Assembly: GCF_004358675.1 (NCBI RefSeq) | Contig: NZ_SMZO01000012.1 | Location: 1 to 64,000, forward strand | DNA: 64,000 nt | Direction of reading: 5' to 3' | Origin: Meridianimarinicoccus aquatilis | GTDB lineage: Bacteria > Pseudomonadota > Alphaproteobacteria > Rhodobacterales > Rhodobacteraceae | Shown here: piece by piece, positions 41,463 to 49,494 of the stretch | Position numbering within the stretch: the stretch's first letter is position 1 | Layout of the letters: each line of letters begins with the position of its first letter | The notes under the pieces: model-generated | Databases searched by the model: none | What the model was told of the DNA's origin: nothing | Seen by the model: only the letters and a program-made list of their open reading frames with translations | Translations under genes and position numbers: made by a program

Positions 41463-41606
41463 TGGATCACCTCCTTTCAATATGTTTCCGATACAGAAAA
41501 GGTGGCACGGTTTCACCAAATGTCAAAGTAGATTTTTCGATCAGACGCGGGCCACACCGCCTTCTGTTCAAAAATTGACCTTTAAGTGTGCAGTCTAGGA
41601 AACCGC

Positions 41607-42227
41607 TCAGGCCGCGCGCGCCGTCAATCGCTGTACGATCAGCCGGAACGGAACCAAGGCGATGAGGGCGAGTGACAACTTGACCATCCAATCCGCAAGG
41701 GCGAGCGACACCCAAAGCGGGACAATCGGACCACCGCCCAACAGCGGAAGCGACTCGTTTGCCCAAGACACATCGTTCACCGGCTCAAGGAAGGTCAACG
41801 GCGCCGAAAACGCGACGGTGAAAAAGATGGCGGTATCAACCGAAGATCCGATCAACGTAGACGCCAGCGGCGCACGCCACCACGCCCCATCGCGAAGCCG
41901 GTCGAAAATGGAAACGTCCAGCAATTGCGCCGTAAGAAACGCCAGACCAGAACCAAGCGCGATACGAAGCGTCACAAGCGGGCCGAATTCCCCTTGAATC
42001 TGGGTGCCGATCAACGAGCAAGCGACCCCAACTGCAAAGCCCATGAGCACGACATTACGCGCTTCACGTTTCCCGTACACGCGATTCATCACGTCTGTAA
42101 CAAGGAATGCGAGGGGGTAAGTGAATGCGCCCCATGTCAGCCATTGGCCAAACAAGAATTGCACAAGAATGTTGGAGGCGACGACAACTGCCGCCATAGC
42201 GAGAACGCCGGGCAAAATGCGGATCAT
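41607..42227 (-). CDS. yhhQ: Queuosine precursor transporter (YhhQ/VUT family)
   Basis: 206 residues from ATG 42227 (MIRILPGVLAMAAVVVASNI); a GTG seven codons upstream is also in frame. Six or so membrane helices. Family motifs: VVVASNILVQFLFGQWLTWG (about 15-34), FTYPLAFLVTDVMNRVYGKR (TDxxxxxYG, about 35-54) and GSSVDTAIFFTVAF. It imports preQ0/preQ1 for queuosine-tRNA modification. No preQ1-type riboswitch was recognised upstream. Last of a minus-strand run. Confidence 0.92.
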   Translation of the reverse strand: MIRILPGVLAMAAVVVASNILVQFLFGQWLTWGAFTYPLAFLVTDVMNRVYGKREARNVVLMGFAVGVACSLIGTQIQGEFGPLVTLRIALGSGLAFLTAQLLDVSIFDRLRDGAWWRAPLASTLIGSSVDTAIFFTVAFSAPLTFLEPVNDVSWANESLPLLGGGPIVPLWVSLALADWMVKLSLALIALVPFRLIVQRLTARAA

Positions 42228-42332
42228 TGTGATATATTCCGTTTTCACAAGGTTGCGGAGACTTGGTCCCGACCGGGACGCGCCCGATTACCCCTGCCGA
42301 CGGAATAAATCAAGTGCGGCGACGATACCGCG

Positions 42333-43220
42333 TCAGGGCTCCAACGCGTATTCGACGAACTGTGTGCGTTGGAAGAAATTGAAGTTGTCGTCGGAGATCA
42401 TCGTGAGCCGAATACGGCCATCTTCGTCTTGCCAGACGCTGATCCCTTCAAGGTTATCGTGCCGCCCGGCAGGCGTTTGCAGCACAAGGCGTTCATCGAC
42501 CAGACCGGTTGGCGTGAAAGCAAAGCTGCGCACACGGCTTGTGAAAGCTATGCCGGTAAAATGCCGTTCTAGAAGATAAAGCCGATCATCCGGCCCGGTA
42601 TCGGCACCGACCGGTAAATACTTGCCATCGCGGCGCAAGGTATAAGGCTGGCTCCATGTATTCCCTTCCAGGCGAAACACTGGAAAAGGCCTTTCCCAAG
42701 CCCCGGATCGTTCGGGCAACGTGATGGGTCGCCCTTGCGGGTCCAAAGCCAAAGCTTCGAAAGAAGAATTGCGCTGTTGCGTTTCGAAGGCCGGGTCGCG
42801 GGGAATGTGGCGGGTGACGTAACTTTGCGGCGCAAGAAAAGCGACCCTGTGAAAGCCCTCAAAAGAGACGTAAAGGCGCCCATCTTTAGCCAAGGCCAAC
42901 CCCTCTGCATCGGCCGCGAAACCGGTCAGTGGATTTCCATTCTGCCGCATGAGCTGGTTAAGCTGTGCCTCGGACACGCCAACGATCTTGCCATTCTCTC
43001 GAATCAACGCGCCCGTCGCCAGCATCCCACTGTCACTCATGGCAAAAAAACTCTCGCCATCCGGCGCAAGTTCAAGCCCTGAGAAGCCCCCGAATTCGGC
43101 GGCGCCGGAGCTGGACCATGTAAAGCTGTCAAGGAATTGGGCCTGCTGTGCCTGTGCTGCTGCGCTTGCAAGAAGCGCGGCAAGGCACAGGATCAGGGTG
43201 CCGCGAGAACAGTTTGGCAT
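42333..43220 (-). CDS. Esterase-like activity of phytase family protein (secreted)
   Basis: 295 residues with a signal peptide ([17 protein letters not shown], cleavage near 24). The phytase-like beta-propeller pattern is seen in [20 protein letters not shown] then [45 protein letters not shown] and [20 protein letters not shown] then TMISDDNFN. Members of this family are poorly characterised; esterase activity is inferred from the family name only. Its start overlaps the end of mepA by 28 nt. Confidence 0.87.
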   Translation of the reverse strand: MPNCSRGTLILCLAALLASAAAQAQQAQFLDSFTWSSSGAAEFGGFSGLELAPDGESFFAMSDSGMLATGALIRENGKIVGVSEAQLNQLMRQNGNPLTGFAADAEGLALAKDGRLYVSFEGFHRVAFLAPQSYVTRHIPRDPAFETQQRNSSFEALALDPQGRPITLPERSGAWERPFPVFRLEGNTWSQPYTLRRDGKYLPVGADTGPDDRLYLLERHFTGIAFTSRVRSFAFTPTGLVDERLVLQTPAGRHDNLEGISVWQDEDGRIRLTMISDDNFNFFQRTQFVEYALEP

Positions 43221-44098
43221 GCTTGTGGCAGGTCAGCCATCACGTAGTTTCGTGAATTGCGTTTTTGTGGGGCTGGCTTGGCAGGAGTTTGCGGCTTTGT
43301 CTTGGGGGGATTGAGGTAATCCGTAACCCACCACCGCAACGTATCATCGCAGCCGTTTCCACCCTTTGAAAGCTCCGCCACGCTGGGCGTCTGCGTTGCG
43401 CAACCGCGATTGCCCTTCGGGCATTTGAGCCGCACATGAAAATGATAATTGTGGCCGTAAAGCGGGCGTATCTTTTGCATCCAATCCCGGTCTGACCTAC
43501 GCGCCGTTTTGCACAGTTCAATCTTCACCGGCGCCGTCACAAACAAGCGGTCGACGGATGGGTCGCGTGCGGCCTGTTTCAGGATCGCAGCATGTTGCGG
43601 TGTCCAGTTTCCGTTCACGCTGCGCTGATCTTGCGAGCGGACCGAAATGGAACTGATGTTTTCCCGCTGGGATCGGTTCAATCGAAGGGATTTAGGCGGA
43701 AGCATCCAGACGTCGATATCCAGACCGATCTGGTGACTTTGATGCCCAGACAACATAGGCCCGCCACGCGGTTGGCTTATGTCGCCAATATACAGACCCT
43801 GCCAGCCGCGTTGTCCCGCTGCAAAGGCGCTGAGTCTTTGGATAAACGCGATTGCGTCCGGGTGCCCCCAATTCCTGTTTCGCGACAGACGCATGGCTTG
43901 CCATGTTGGGCCCGTTTCCGGCAACTCCACCAGCCCGGCCCCGCATCCTTTGGCATAGCTTCCGATCGCTTGCGGCTTGTGAGGCGACCCCGTGCTTTTA
44001 GCGCCAAAAAGCTGATTTGCTTTGGCTTGAGCCACCGAGACAGACGGCGCGCTCGCAAGAAGCAGTGCAATCAGACCGATTACAACGGGGCGTTTCAT
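43193..44098 (-). CDS. mepA: Penicillin-insensitive murein endopeptidase MepA
   Basis: 301 residues with a signal peptide ([19 protein letters not shown]). Family blocks: [37 protein letters not shown] (metal-binding His and Asp, about 118-134) and [20 protein letters not shown] (about 215-234, HxH ligand and conserved Cys). It cleaves D-Ala-meso-DAP cross-links in peptidoglycan. The start overlaps the MFS stop by 4 nt. Confidence 0.95.
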   Translation of the reverse strand: MKRPVVIGLIALLLASAPSVSVAQAKANQLFGAKSTGSPHKPQAIGSYAKGCGAGLVELPETGPTWQAMRLSRNRNWGHPDAIAFIQRLSAFAAGQRGWQGLYIGDISQPRGGPMLSGHQSHQIGLDIDVWMLPPKSLRLNRSQRENISSISVRSQDQRSVNGNWTPQHAAILKQAARDPSVDRLFVTAPVKIELCKTARRSDRDWMQKIRPLYGHNYHFHVRLKCPKGNRGCATQTPSVAELSKGGNGCDDTLRWWVTDYLNPPKTKPQTPAKPAPQKRNSRNYVMADLPQACQTVLAAP

Positions 44099-45447
44099 AT
44101 TTGCGTCTCTCCGTACGGTTTCACCCAGACTAGCAAAATCAGACCAAAAAGAAACAGTGCCAGCAGCGGTGCAATGCCCATTTGTTGACTGCCGCTTATA
44201 TCAGTCGCAAGCGCAACAGCGAATGGGGCGACAAAAGCAGTTGCTTTCCCCGTCAGCGCATACAGCCCAAACCCTTGGGTAATATGCGACGGGTCGACCT
44301 GAAAAACCAGCATACACCGGGAAGACGCCTGTAACGCCCCGCCCGCGCCACCGATAACTGCGCCGATAGCAAAAAAGGCAATATCAGGTGCGAAACTCTC
44401 TGGAAGCACGGCAATGCCGAATACGGTACTGCGCGACACAAAAATCGCAGCCAAGGTCACACCCACGAGCGTCAAAATCGAAACCGCGATGATCGGCTTG
44501 GGACCAAATCGCGTGTCGCCCAAACCACCAAGCCATGCAAAGAGGGCTGCAGAAATCACGGCAAGAATGCCAAACACCCCAACTTCGACAACAGACCAGC
44601 CCAAAACGCCGGCCGCGTAAATTCCACCAAAGAAGTAAATTCCGTTCAGTGCATCGCGATACAGCATGGACGCGGCAAGAAACGCCGTCAGACTGCGACG
44701 GCCCGGCAGCGTGCGCAGAGCTTTGCGTAGGTCCGGCCAAGCTTGCCGCGCCGCCTGACCAAGGCGGACGCCTGCCCGCGGGGGCATTTCCCGAACCCAT
44801 GCAAAAAACGGGATCATGAATATGGCATACCAAAGCGCCGTAAACGGCCCGACGGCACGGGTTCCTTCGCGGGCGTGAGCGTCCAGCCCCAAAATGGGAT
44901 CACTACCAATCAAGGTTTTTCCGGTCGCCGAATTTTCCGCCAGCAACGCAAGCACCATCACCAGCGCCATAAGCCCGCCAAGGTAGCCAAAAGCCCAACC
45001 AGCGCCTGAGATGCGCCCGATTGCAGCGCGTGGGGCCAGATCCGGCATCATGGCGTTTGTGAAGATGGTGGCGAATTCCATCCCGATCAGCCCGACCCCG
45101 AAGAACAGCAGCGTCATGATCAGGTTCGGGTCGCCGGGCATTGTCCACCATAAACCCGAAGCGCCAATGATGTAGAGCCCCGAGAAAATCCAGATGAACC
45201 GCAAACGCATGTGAGGTCCGCAGCGATCCGCCATACTGCCCAGAAGCGGCGCCAGAATGGCAATGAGCAAACCGGCGGTGCCTACTCCGTAACCCCAGGC
45301 GGATTGCGCGGCCGTGCCTTCGCCCAACACTTCCTTGAGGTAGGGAGCAAAGATGAACGTAAGCAACAACGTATTGTAAGGCTGGCTTGCCCAATCAAAG
45401 CAATACCAACCCCAGATCCGTCGTCTGGACATGCGCTGCAGAGTCAT
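44095..45447 (-). CDS. MFS transporter of the UMF1 (Atg22-like) family
   Basis: 450 residues with about 12 membrane helices. Opens RRRIWGWYCFDWASQPYNTL, the UMF1 signature WxxYDxAxxxY-like start, and carries LAPLLGSMADRCGPHMRLRF (MFS loop 2-3 motif), TNAMMPDLAPRAAIGRISGA and later GAVIGGAGGALQASSRCML with VDPSHITQGFGLYALTGKAT. The substrate is unknown. A second in-frame ATG (five codons on) is possible. It follows the thioesterase-like gene at about 45 nt. Confidence 0.9.
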   Translation of the reverse strand: MTLQRMSRRRIWGWYCFDWASQPYNTLLLTFIFAPYLKEVLGEGTAAQSAWGYGVGTAGLLIAILAPLLGSMADRCGPHMRLRFIWIFSGLYIIGASGLWWTMPGDPNLIMTLLFFGVGLIGMEFATIFTNAMMPDLAPRAAIGRISGAGWAFGYLGGLMALVMVLALLAENSATGKTLIGSDPILGLDAHAREGTRAVGPFTALWYAIFMIPFFAWVREMPPRAGVRLGQAARQAWPDLRKALRTLPGRRSLTAFLAASMLYRDALNGIYFFGGIYAAGVLGWSVVEVGVFGILAVISAALFAWLGGLGDTRFGPKPIIAVSILTLVGVTLAAIFVSRSTVFGIAVLPESFAPDIAFFAIGAVIGGAGGALQASSRCMLVFQVDPSHITQGFGLYALTGKATAFVAPFAVALATDISGSQQMGIAPLLALFLFGLILLVWVKPYGETQI

Positions 45448-45493
45448 ACCCGCCCAATTCGGCCTCAGTTCGCGGCACTATGAGGCGAGCGGC

Positions 45494-46057
45494 CTATTTC
45501 GGCAATGGGTGTGTGATTTCAGGTGCTTCTTGCATTGGCGGCCATGGTCGAAGCGCATCAGCTTTGGCCCAAGCGGCAATCCAGTCTGGCATATGGTCTG
45601 CCGACACATCATGCCCCAAAGCTTCAAGGACATCGTAAACTGGGACCATGCGCCCGTTTTTGACGAAAGCCGACCGGATCAGCACATGCGACGTGCAAGC
45701 ACCGCGATGCCACATGGACTGCTCAAGATACATGAAACGGTCATCCCAGCCAGCCAAGCGTGTCCGCATCTCTAACTTGGCAAATGCGACAACCCGCTTT
45801 CGATAGCGCACAGAAGACCCGGCGACGGTCAACCCCAACCCTTGCTCTCGCATAACCGTAAAAAGCTGTGATCGTTTGCCAAGCACCATGCGCCCAAGAT
45901 CATACAGGGTGAGGGTTCGTCCATTGTTCAGCTCTGCAAGAAAGTCCAAGTCCCACGGCCAACAAATGTGATGACTGATGTGAGTTTCGAATAAACCTAG
46001 CGCCGGCGCATTGCGATGAACGAAGAACTCTTTCCCGAGACGAAGAAATGGGTACAT
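45494..46057 (-). CDS. Thioesterase-like (4HBT_2/THEM6-like) hotdog protein
   Basis: 187 residues from ATG 46057, which has AAGGAG upstream; an earlier ATG eight codons before lacks this. Hotdog-fold pattern: HRNAPALGLFETHISHHICW then PWDLDFLAELNNGRTLTLYD (the DxDxxxxxNN region of THEM6-like proteins, about 37-56) and the long helix/strand RYRKRVVAFAKLEMRTRLAG, then WDDRFMYLEQSMWHRGACTS. Probably an acyl-CoA thioesterase; the catalytic residue and substrate are not certain. Confidence 0.82.
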   Translation of the reverse strand: MYPFLRLGKEFFVHRNAPALGLFETHISHHICWPWDLDFLAELNNGRTLTLYDLGRMVLGKRSQLFTVMREQGLGLTVAGSSVRYRKRVVAFAKLEMRTRLAGWDDRFMYLEQSMWHRGACTSHVLIRSAFVKNGRMVPVYDVLEALGHDVSADHMPDWIAAWAKADALRPWPPMQEAPEITHPLPK

Positions 46058-46194
46058 GGCGCAGCTCCTTGATTTGATCAATTTGCGCCTCTTTCCGCGC
46101 GCGTCAATCTAGACGTGGCGGCACCGATGCGCTTGTTCTTGGGTGTGGCGCACCTTAGGTTCCACTCAACGAAATTCGAAAGGTGCCCTTGACC

Positions 46195-46479
46195 ATGACG
46201 TCGCTGATTCAAATTCTTCTGCTCATCCTCGACGTGGCGTGGTTCATCATGATCGCCCACATCATCATGAGCTGGCTGATCAACTTTAATGTTTTGAACC
46301 TTGGGCAAGATATCGTCCGGTCGATCTGGTACGGGCTCAACAATTTGCTCGAACCGATTTATGGGCGTATCCGGCGAGTGTTGCCGCCAATGGGCGGGCT
46401 CGACCTTGCACCGCTGGTCGCGCTGATCGGCATCTATGCCTTGCGCATTATTCTGATCAACAACGCCCCAGCCTTCTAA
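46195..46479 (+). CDS. YggT family membrane protein
   Basis: 94 residues from ATG 46195. Two hydrophobic segments (IQILLLILDVAWFIMIAHII and LVALIGIYALRIILI) flank the conserved LEPIYGRIRRVLPPMGGLDL loop (the P-x-x-x-x-R-x-x-x-P pattern). YggT proteins are small inner-membrane proteins without a settled function, linked to ion/osmotic homeostasis or cell division in other bacteria. The in-frame GTG four codons earlier has no binding site. It is followed by recQ at 76 nt. Confidence 0.9.
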   Translation: MTSLIQILLLILDVAWFIMIAHIIMSWLINFNVLNLGQDIVRSIWYGLNNLLEPIYGRIRRVLPPMGGLDLAPLVALIGIYALRIILINNAPAF

Positions 46480-46555
46480 AGCCAACCACAATAAAAGGGG
46501 GCGGCTGACTCTTGTTCCACAAGGTTTGGTATGGGACAAGGTGTTCAAACAGAAC

Positions 46556-48634
46556 ATGACAGGCGCTCCATCGATGCCGGACGGCACTTCACGCACGTTT
46601 GATACGCTTCTTTCCGAAGTGTTTGGCTTTGCAAGCTTTCGCCCGGGACAACGCGACATTGTTCAGGCTGTGACCGAAGGGCAAAATGCGCTTGCAATTA
46701 TGCCGACGGGTGGCGGCAAATCCTTATGTTTCCAACTGCCTGCCCTCTGCCGCGACGGCGTCACGGTTGTTGTCTCACCCCTGATCGCCCTGATGCGGGA
46801 TCAGGTACGCGCACTGCGTGAGGCCGGTGTTGCCGCTGGCGCCCTGACATCCGGCAATACGGATGATGAAACCGAAGCTGTTTTTGCAGCCTTGGACGAG
46901 GGGACGCTGAAGCTTCTTTATTTGGCTCCCGAAAGATTGGCCGCGTCAGGAACACAAGCGATGCTACGCCGGATTGGTGTTGGTCTCATCGCCGTCGATG
47001 AAGCGCATTGTGTCAGTCAATGGGGCCACGATTTCAGACCCGATTATCTGCGCATAGGTGAATTGCGCGCCTCACTGAACGTCCCCTTGGCCGCGTTCAC
47101 GGCCACAGCCGATGCAGAAACCCGCGCCGAAATCACAACGCGCCTGTTTGGCGGTAGCCCGCCGCAAGAATTTCTGCACGGCTTTGACAGGCCCAACATC
47201 CATCTGGCCTTTGCCCCCAAAGATGGACCGAGACGGCAAATACTGGACTTTGCTGCCGCACGGCGGGGCCAGTCGGGCATCGTGTATTGCGCGACGCGCG
47301 CCAAAACAGAAACACTGTCAAAGGCACTGCGTGAAGATGGCCACCCTGCCACGTTCTATCACGGCGGGATGGAAGCCGATGCGAGGCGAGATGTCGAAGA
47401 ACGGTTTCAGCGTGAAGATGGGCTGATCGTTGTTGCTACGGTGGCGTTCGGCATGGGGATCGACAAGCCCGACATTCGATGGGTGGCGCACGCGGATCTC
47501 CCGAAATCCATAGAATCCTATTATCAGGAAATTGGCCGCGCGGGCCGCGATGGCGCACCGGCCGAAACGCTGACCTTGTTTGGATCCGACGATATCCGAC
47601 TGCGCCGAACGCAAATCGACGAAAGCCTTGCACCACCCGAACGGCGCGATGCAGATCATGGGCGCCTTAACGCCCTTTTGGGCTTGGCCGAAGCTCTGGA
47701 ATGTCGGCGAAGCACCTTGTTGTCCTATTTTGGCGACAGCGTCACCACGTGCGGAAACTGTGACCTTTGCGACCGCCCCCCGGACGTGATTGATGGCACC
47801 GATGCTGTCCGCAAGGCATTGTCGGCAATCCTGCGAACGGGCGAAAATTTTGGCGCCGGGCATCTGATCGATATTCTTACTGGAACGCAGACAGACAAAA
47901 TCAGCCAACGAGGGCATGACAAACTGCCGACATTCGGTGTGGGCCGCGAGTTCACCAAAGCCCAATGGCAAGGCCTGTTTCGGCAAATGATGGGCCGTGA
48001 TCTTCTTAGGCCCGACCGGGAACGGCATGGGGCGCTTTTCATGACCGAAGCAGCGCGCCCGATCCTGAAGGGGGAGCAACGGATCAAGTTGCGACGGGAT
48101 GCGATTGCAGCGCGCCAGCGCAGCGGGCCTGCAGTAAAGACGCTTGTGTCTGACGAGGATGCGCCGCTTTTATCGGCACTAAAGGCCAAGCGGCGTGCAC
48201 TGGCCGAGGCAGCCAATGCCCCGGCTTATGTCATATTTCCTGACCGGACCTTGATCGAAATGGCCGAAAAACGGCCGCAAGACATGGATGCCATGGCGCA
48301 GATCGGCGGCGTCGGGGCCAAGAAACTTGAACGCTATGGCGCTTTGTTTCTTGAGGTGATCGCAGGCGCGGCACCGGCCGTATTGCACCCCAGGCGGCGG
48401 GCTTTGGCGGGTCGCCCGGAAGGGCCTTTGTTCGATCGATTGCAAGACGCGCAGACCGCCTTGTTGCGGGGGGCAGACGGAACAGAGCGCCCTTTGAGTT
48501 GTTCCAGTGCAGAGTTGGCAAAACTGGCTCGCGGACGGCCACAATCGTTGGAGGCCGTGATCGGCGTGATTGGCACCAGAAAGGGCGAACGTTTCGCCGA
48601 GGCTTTCCTGACCATTATTGCGGACTCACAATAG
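46556..48634 (+). CDS. recQ: ATP-dependent DNA helicase RecQ
   Basis: About 692 residues; the start is uncertain (TTG 46526, ATG 46556 or ATG 46574 are all in frame, and none has a strong binding site). Helicase motifs: RPGQRDIVQAVTEGQNALAI, MPTGGGKSLCFQLPAL (motif I), VDEAHCVSQWGHDFRPDY (DEAH box and aromatic-rich loop), GFDRPNIHLAF, VVATVAFGMGIDKPDIRWVAH, and QEIGRAGRDG (motif VI). A zinc site CRRSTLLSYFG then CGNCDLCD lies in the RQC part, and an HRDC domain is at the C-terminus. It unwinds DNA in RecF-pathway repair. Confidence 0.96.
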   Translation: MTGAPSMPDGTSRTFDTLLSEVFGFASFRPGQRDIVQAVTEGQNALAIMPTGGGKSLCFQLPALCRDGVTVVVSPLIALMRDQVRALREAGVAAGALTSGNTDDETEAVFAALDEGTLKLLYLAPERLAASGTQAMLRRIGVGLIAVDEAHCVSQWGHDFRPDYLRIGELRASLNVPLAAFTATADAETRAEITTRLFGGSPPQEFLHGFDRPNIHLAFAPKDGPRRQILDFAAARRGQSGIVYCATRAKTETLSKALREDGHPATFYHGGMEADARRDVEERFQREDGLIVVATVAFGMGIDKPDIRWVAHADLPKSIESYYQEIGRAGRDGAPAETLTLFGSDDIRLRRTQIDESLAPPERRDADHGRLNALLGLAEALECRRSTLLSYFGDSVTTCGNCDLCDRPPDVIDGTDAVRKALSAILRTGENFGAGHLIDILTGTQTDKISQRGHDKLPTFGVGREFTKAQWQGLFRQMMGRDLLRPDRERHGALFMTEAARPILKGEQRIKLRRDAIAARQRSGPAVKTLVSDEDAPLLSALKAKRRALAEAANAPAYVIFPDRTLIEMAEKRPQDMDAMAQIGGVGAKKLERYGALFLEVIAGAAPAVLHPRRRALAGRPEGPLFDRLQDAQTALLRGADGTERPLSCSSAELAKLARGRPQSLEAVIGVIGTRKGERFAEAFLTIIADSQ

Positions 48635-48694
48635 CGCTGTTCGACTGGACGCATCGGCACTGCGGCCCTAGATATTTTGACAAAGGAGAGCGTT

Positions 48695-49480
48695 ATGCTG
48701 GTAGTCATTTCCCCCGCGAAAAAGTTGGATTGGACCGACGTTGATGGCGTCAGTTTGTCGACGCCAGCGTTTCAAGAGAATGCCATCTATCTTGCAAAGG
48801 TCGCCGGGCGGCTCTCTCGCGCAGATCTCCAGAAGCTCATGAGCATCAGCGGGTCTTTGGCGGAATTGAACCAGAAGCGGTTTCGCGCATTTGAGTCGGA
48901 CCCGGCAGAAGAGACGCTTCGCCCGGCCATGTACGCCTTTGCCGGTGATACGTATCAAGGCCTTCATGCCAAAAGCCTAGACCGCGACTCAGTACAGTAT
49001 GCTCAGAACCACGTGCGAATTTTATCCGGACTTTATGGTCTGTTACGTCCGCTGGATGGGATGCAACCCTATCGTCTTGAAATGGGCTCACGACTGAAAA
49101 CCGCCAAAGCAAATTCGCTCTACGCATACTGGGGCGCGCAAATTGCCGAAGCCTTGAACGCGCAAGCCGCTCGGACGAACAGCAAGGTCTTGTTGAATTG
49201 CGCGTCAAAGGAATACTTCAGCGCGGTAGATTTGGATGTGCTTGAACCAAGCGTCATTACGCCAGTTTTTCTTGAAGAGCGCGGCGACGACGCAAAGGTT
49301 ATCAGCTTTTATGCGAAGCGCGCGCGCGGGGCGATGGCCCGCTTTGTGGCGGAAGAAAGGATCACTTCGGCAGATGCGTTGAAGGACTTCGATCATGGCG
49401 GCTATCGCTTCGATGCCGCACGCAGCACGCAAGAAGCGCCTGTATTCTTGCGTCCGGAAAGCGCTCAGAAAGCGGCTTAG
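48695..49480 (+). CDS. yaaA: Peroxide stress protein YaaA (DUF328)
   Basis: 261 residues from ATG 48695 with AAAGGAG upstream. It begins MLVVISPAKKLDWTDVDGVS and contains RPAMYAFAGDTYQGLHAKSL, HVRILSGLYGLLRPLDGMQP then YRLEMGSRLKTAKA, and FYAKRARGAMARFVAEERIT. YaaA lowers intracellular free iron during peroxide stress in E. coli and has a DNA-binding fold (known for the family). No OxyR-type site was examined in detail. It is convergent with the hybrid kinase, 14 nt apart. Confidence 0.95.
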   Translation: MLVVISPAKKLDWTDVDGVSLSTPAFQENAIYLAKVAGRLSRADLQKLMSISGSLAELNQKRFRAFESDPAEETLRPAMYAFAGDTYQGLHAKSLDRDSVQYAQNHVRILSGLYGLLRPLDGMQPYRLEMGSRLKTAKANSLYAYWGAQIAEALNAQAARTNSKVLLNCASKEYFSAVDLDVLEPSVITPVFLEERGDDAKVISFYAKRARGAMARFVAEERITSADALKDFDHGGYRFDAARSTQEAPVFLRPESAQKAA

Positions 49481-49494
49481 CGTTTGGGGTTCGC

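Larger units (their letters stand above)
41305..41490 (-). ncRNA. Candidate small structured transcript with an 18-codon ORF
   Basis: A minus-strand unit of about 190 nt between a TTGACA box (41521-41526) and the terminator at 41309-41331; the -10 element is unclear. In order: a Shine-Dalgarno region (41463-41478), mini-ORF 41462-41406, a stem-loop over the stop codon (CCGTTAGG/CCTAATGG, 41393-41412, loop CAGC), the palindrome GGCGCATGCGCC (41383-41394), CACCTCCT (41342-41349), which could pair with the Shine-Dalgarno core AGGAGGTG, and the terminator. The 5' end is a guess. I know no family name for it. Confidence 0.4.

Noticed and set aside
41463-41478. A fragment of a 16S rRNA gene
   Set aside because: Only 16 nt match, flanking bases do not continue into rRNA or spacer sequence; explained better as a Shine-Dalgarno region.
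42228-42332. Possible preQ1 riboswitch before yhhQ
   Set aside because: Only a short GTCCC-GGTC-GGGAC stem is seen; none of the preQ1 class I, II or III patterns could be recognised.
46078-46659. Open frame of 193 codons on the minus strand
   Set aside because: Antisense to YggT and the recQ start; YggT is a clear family member.
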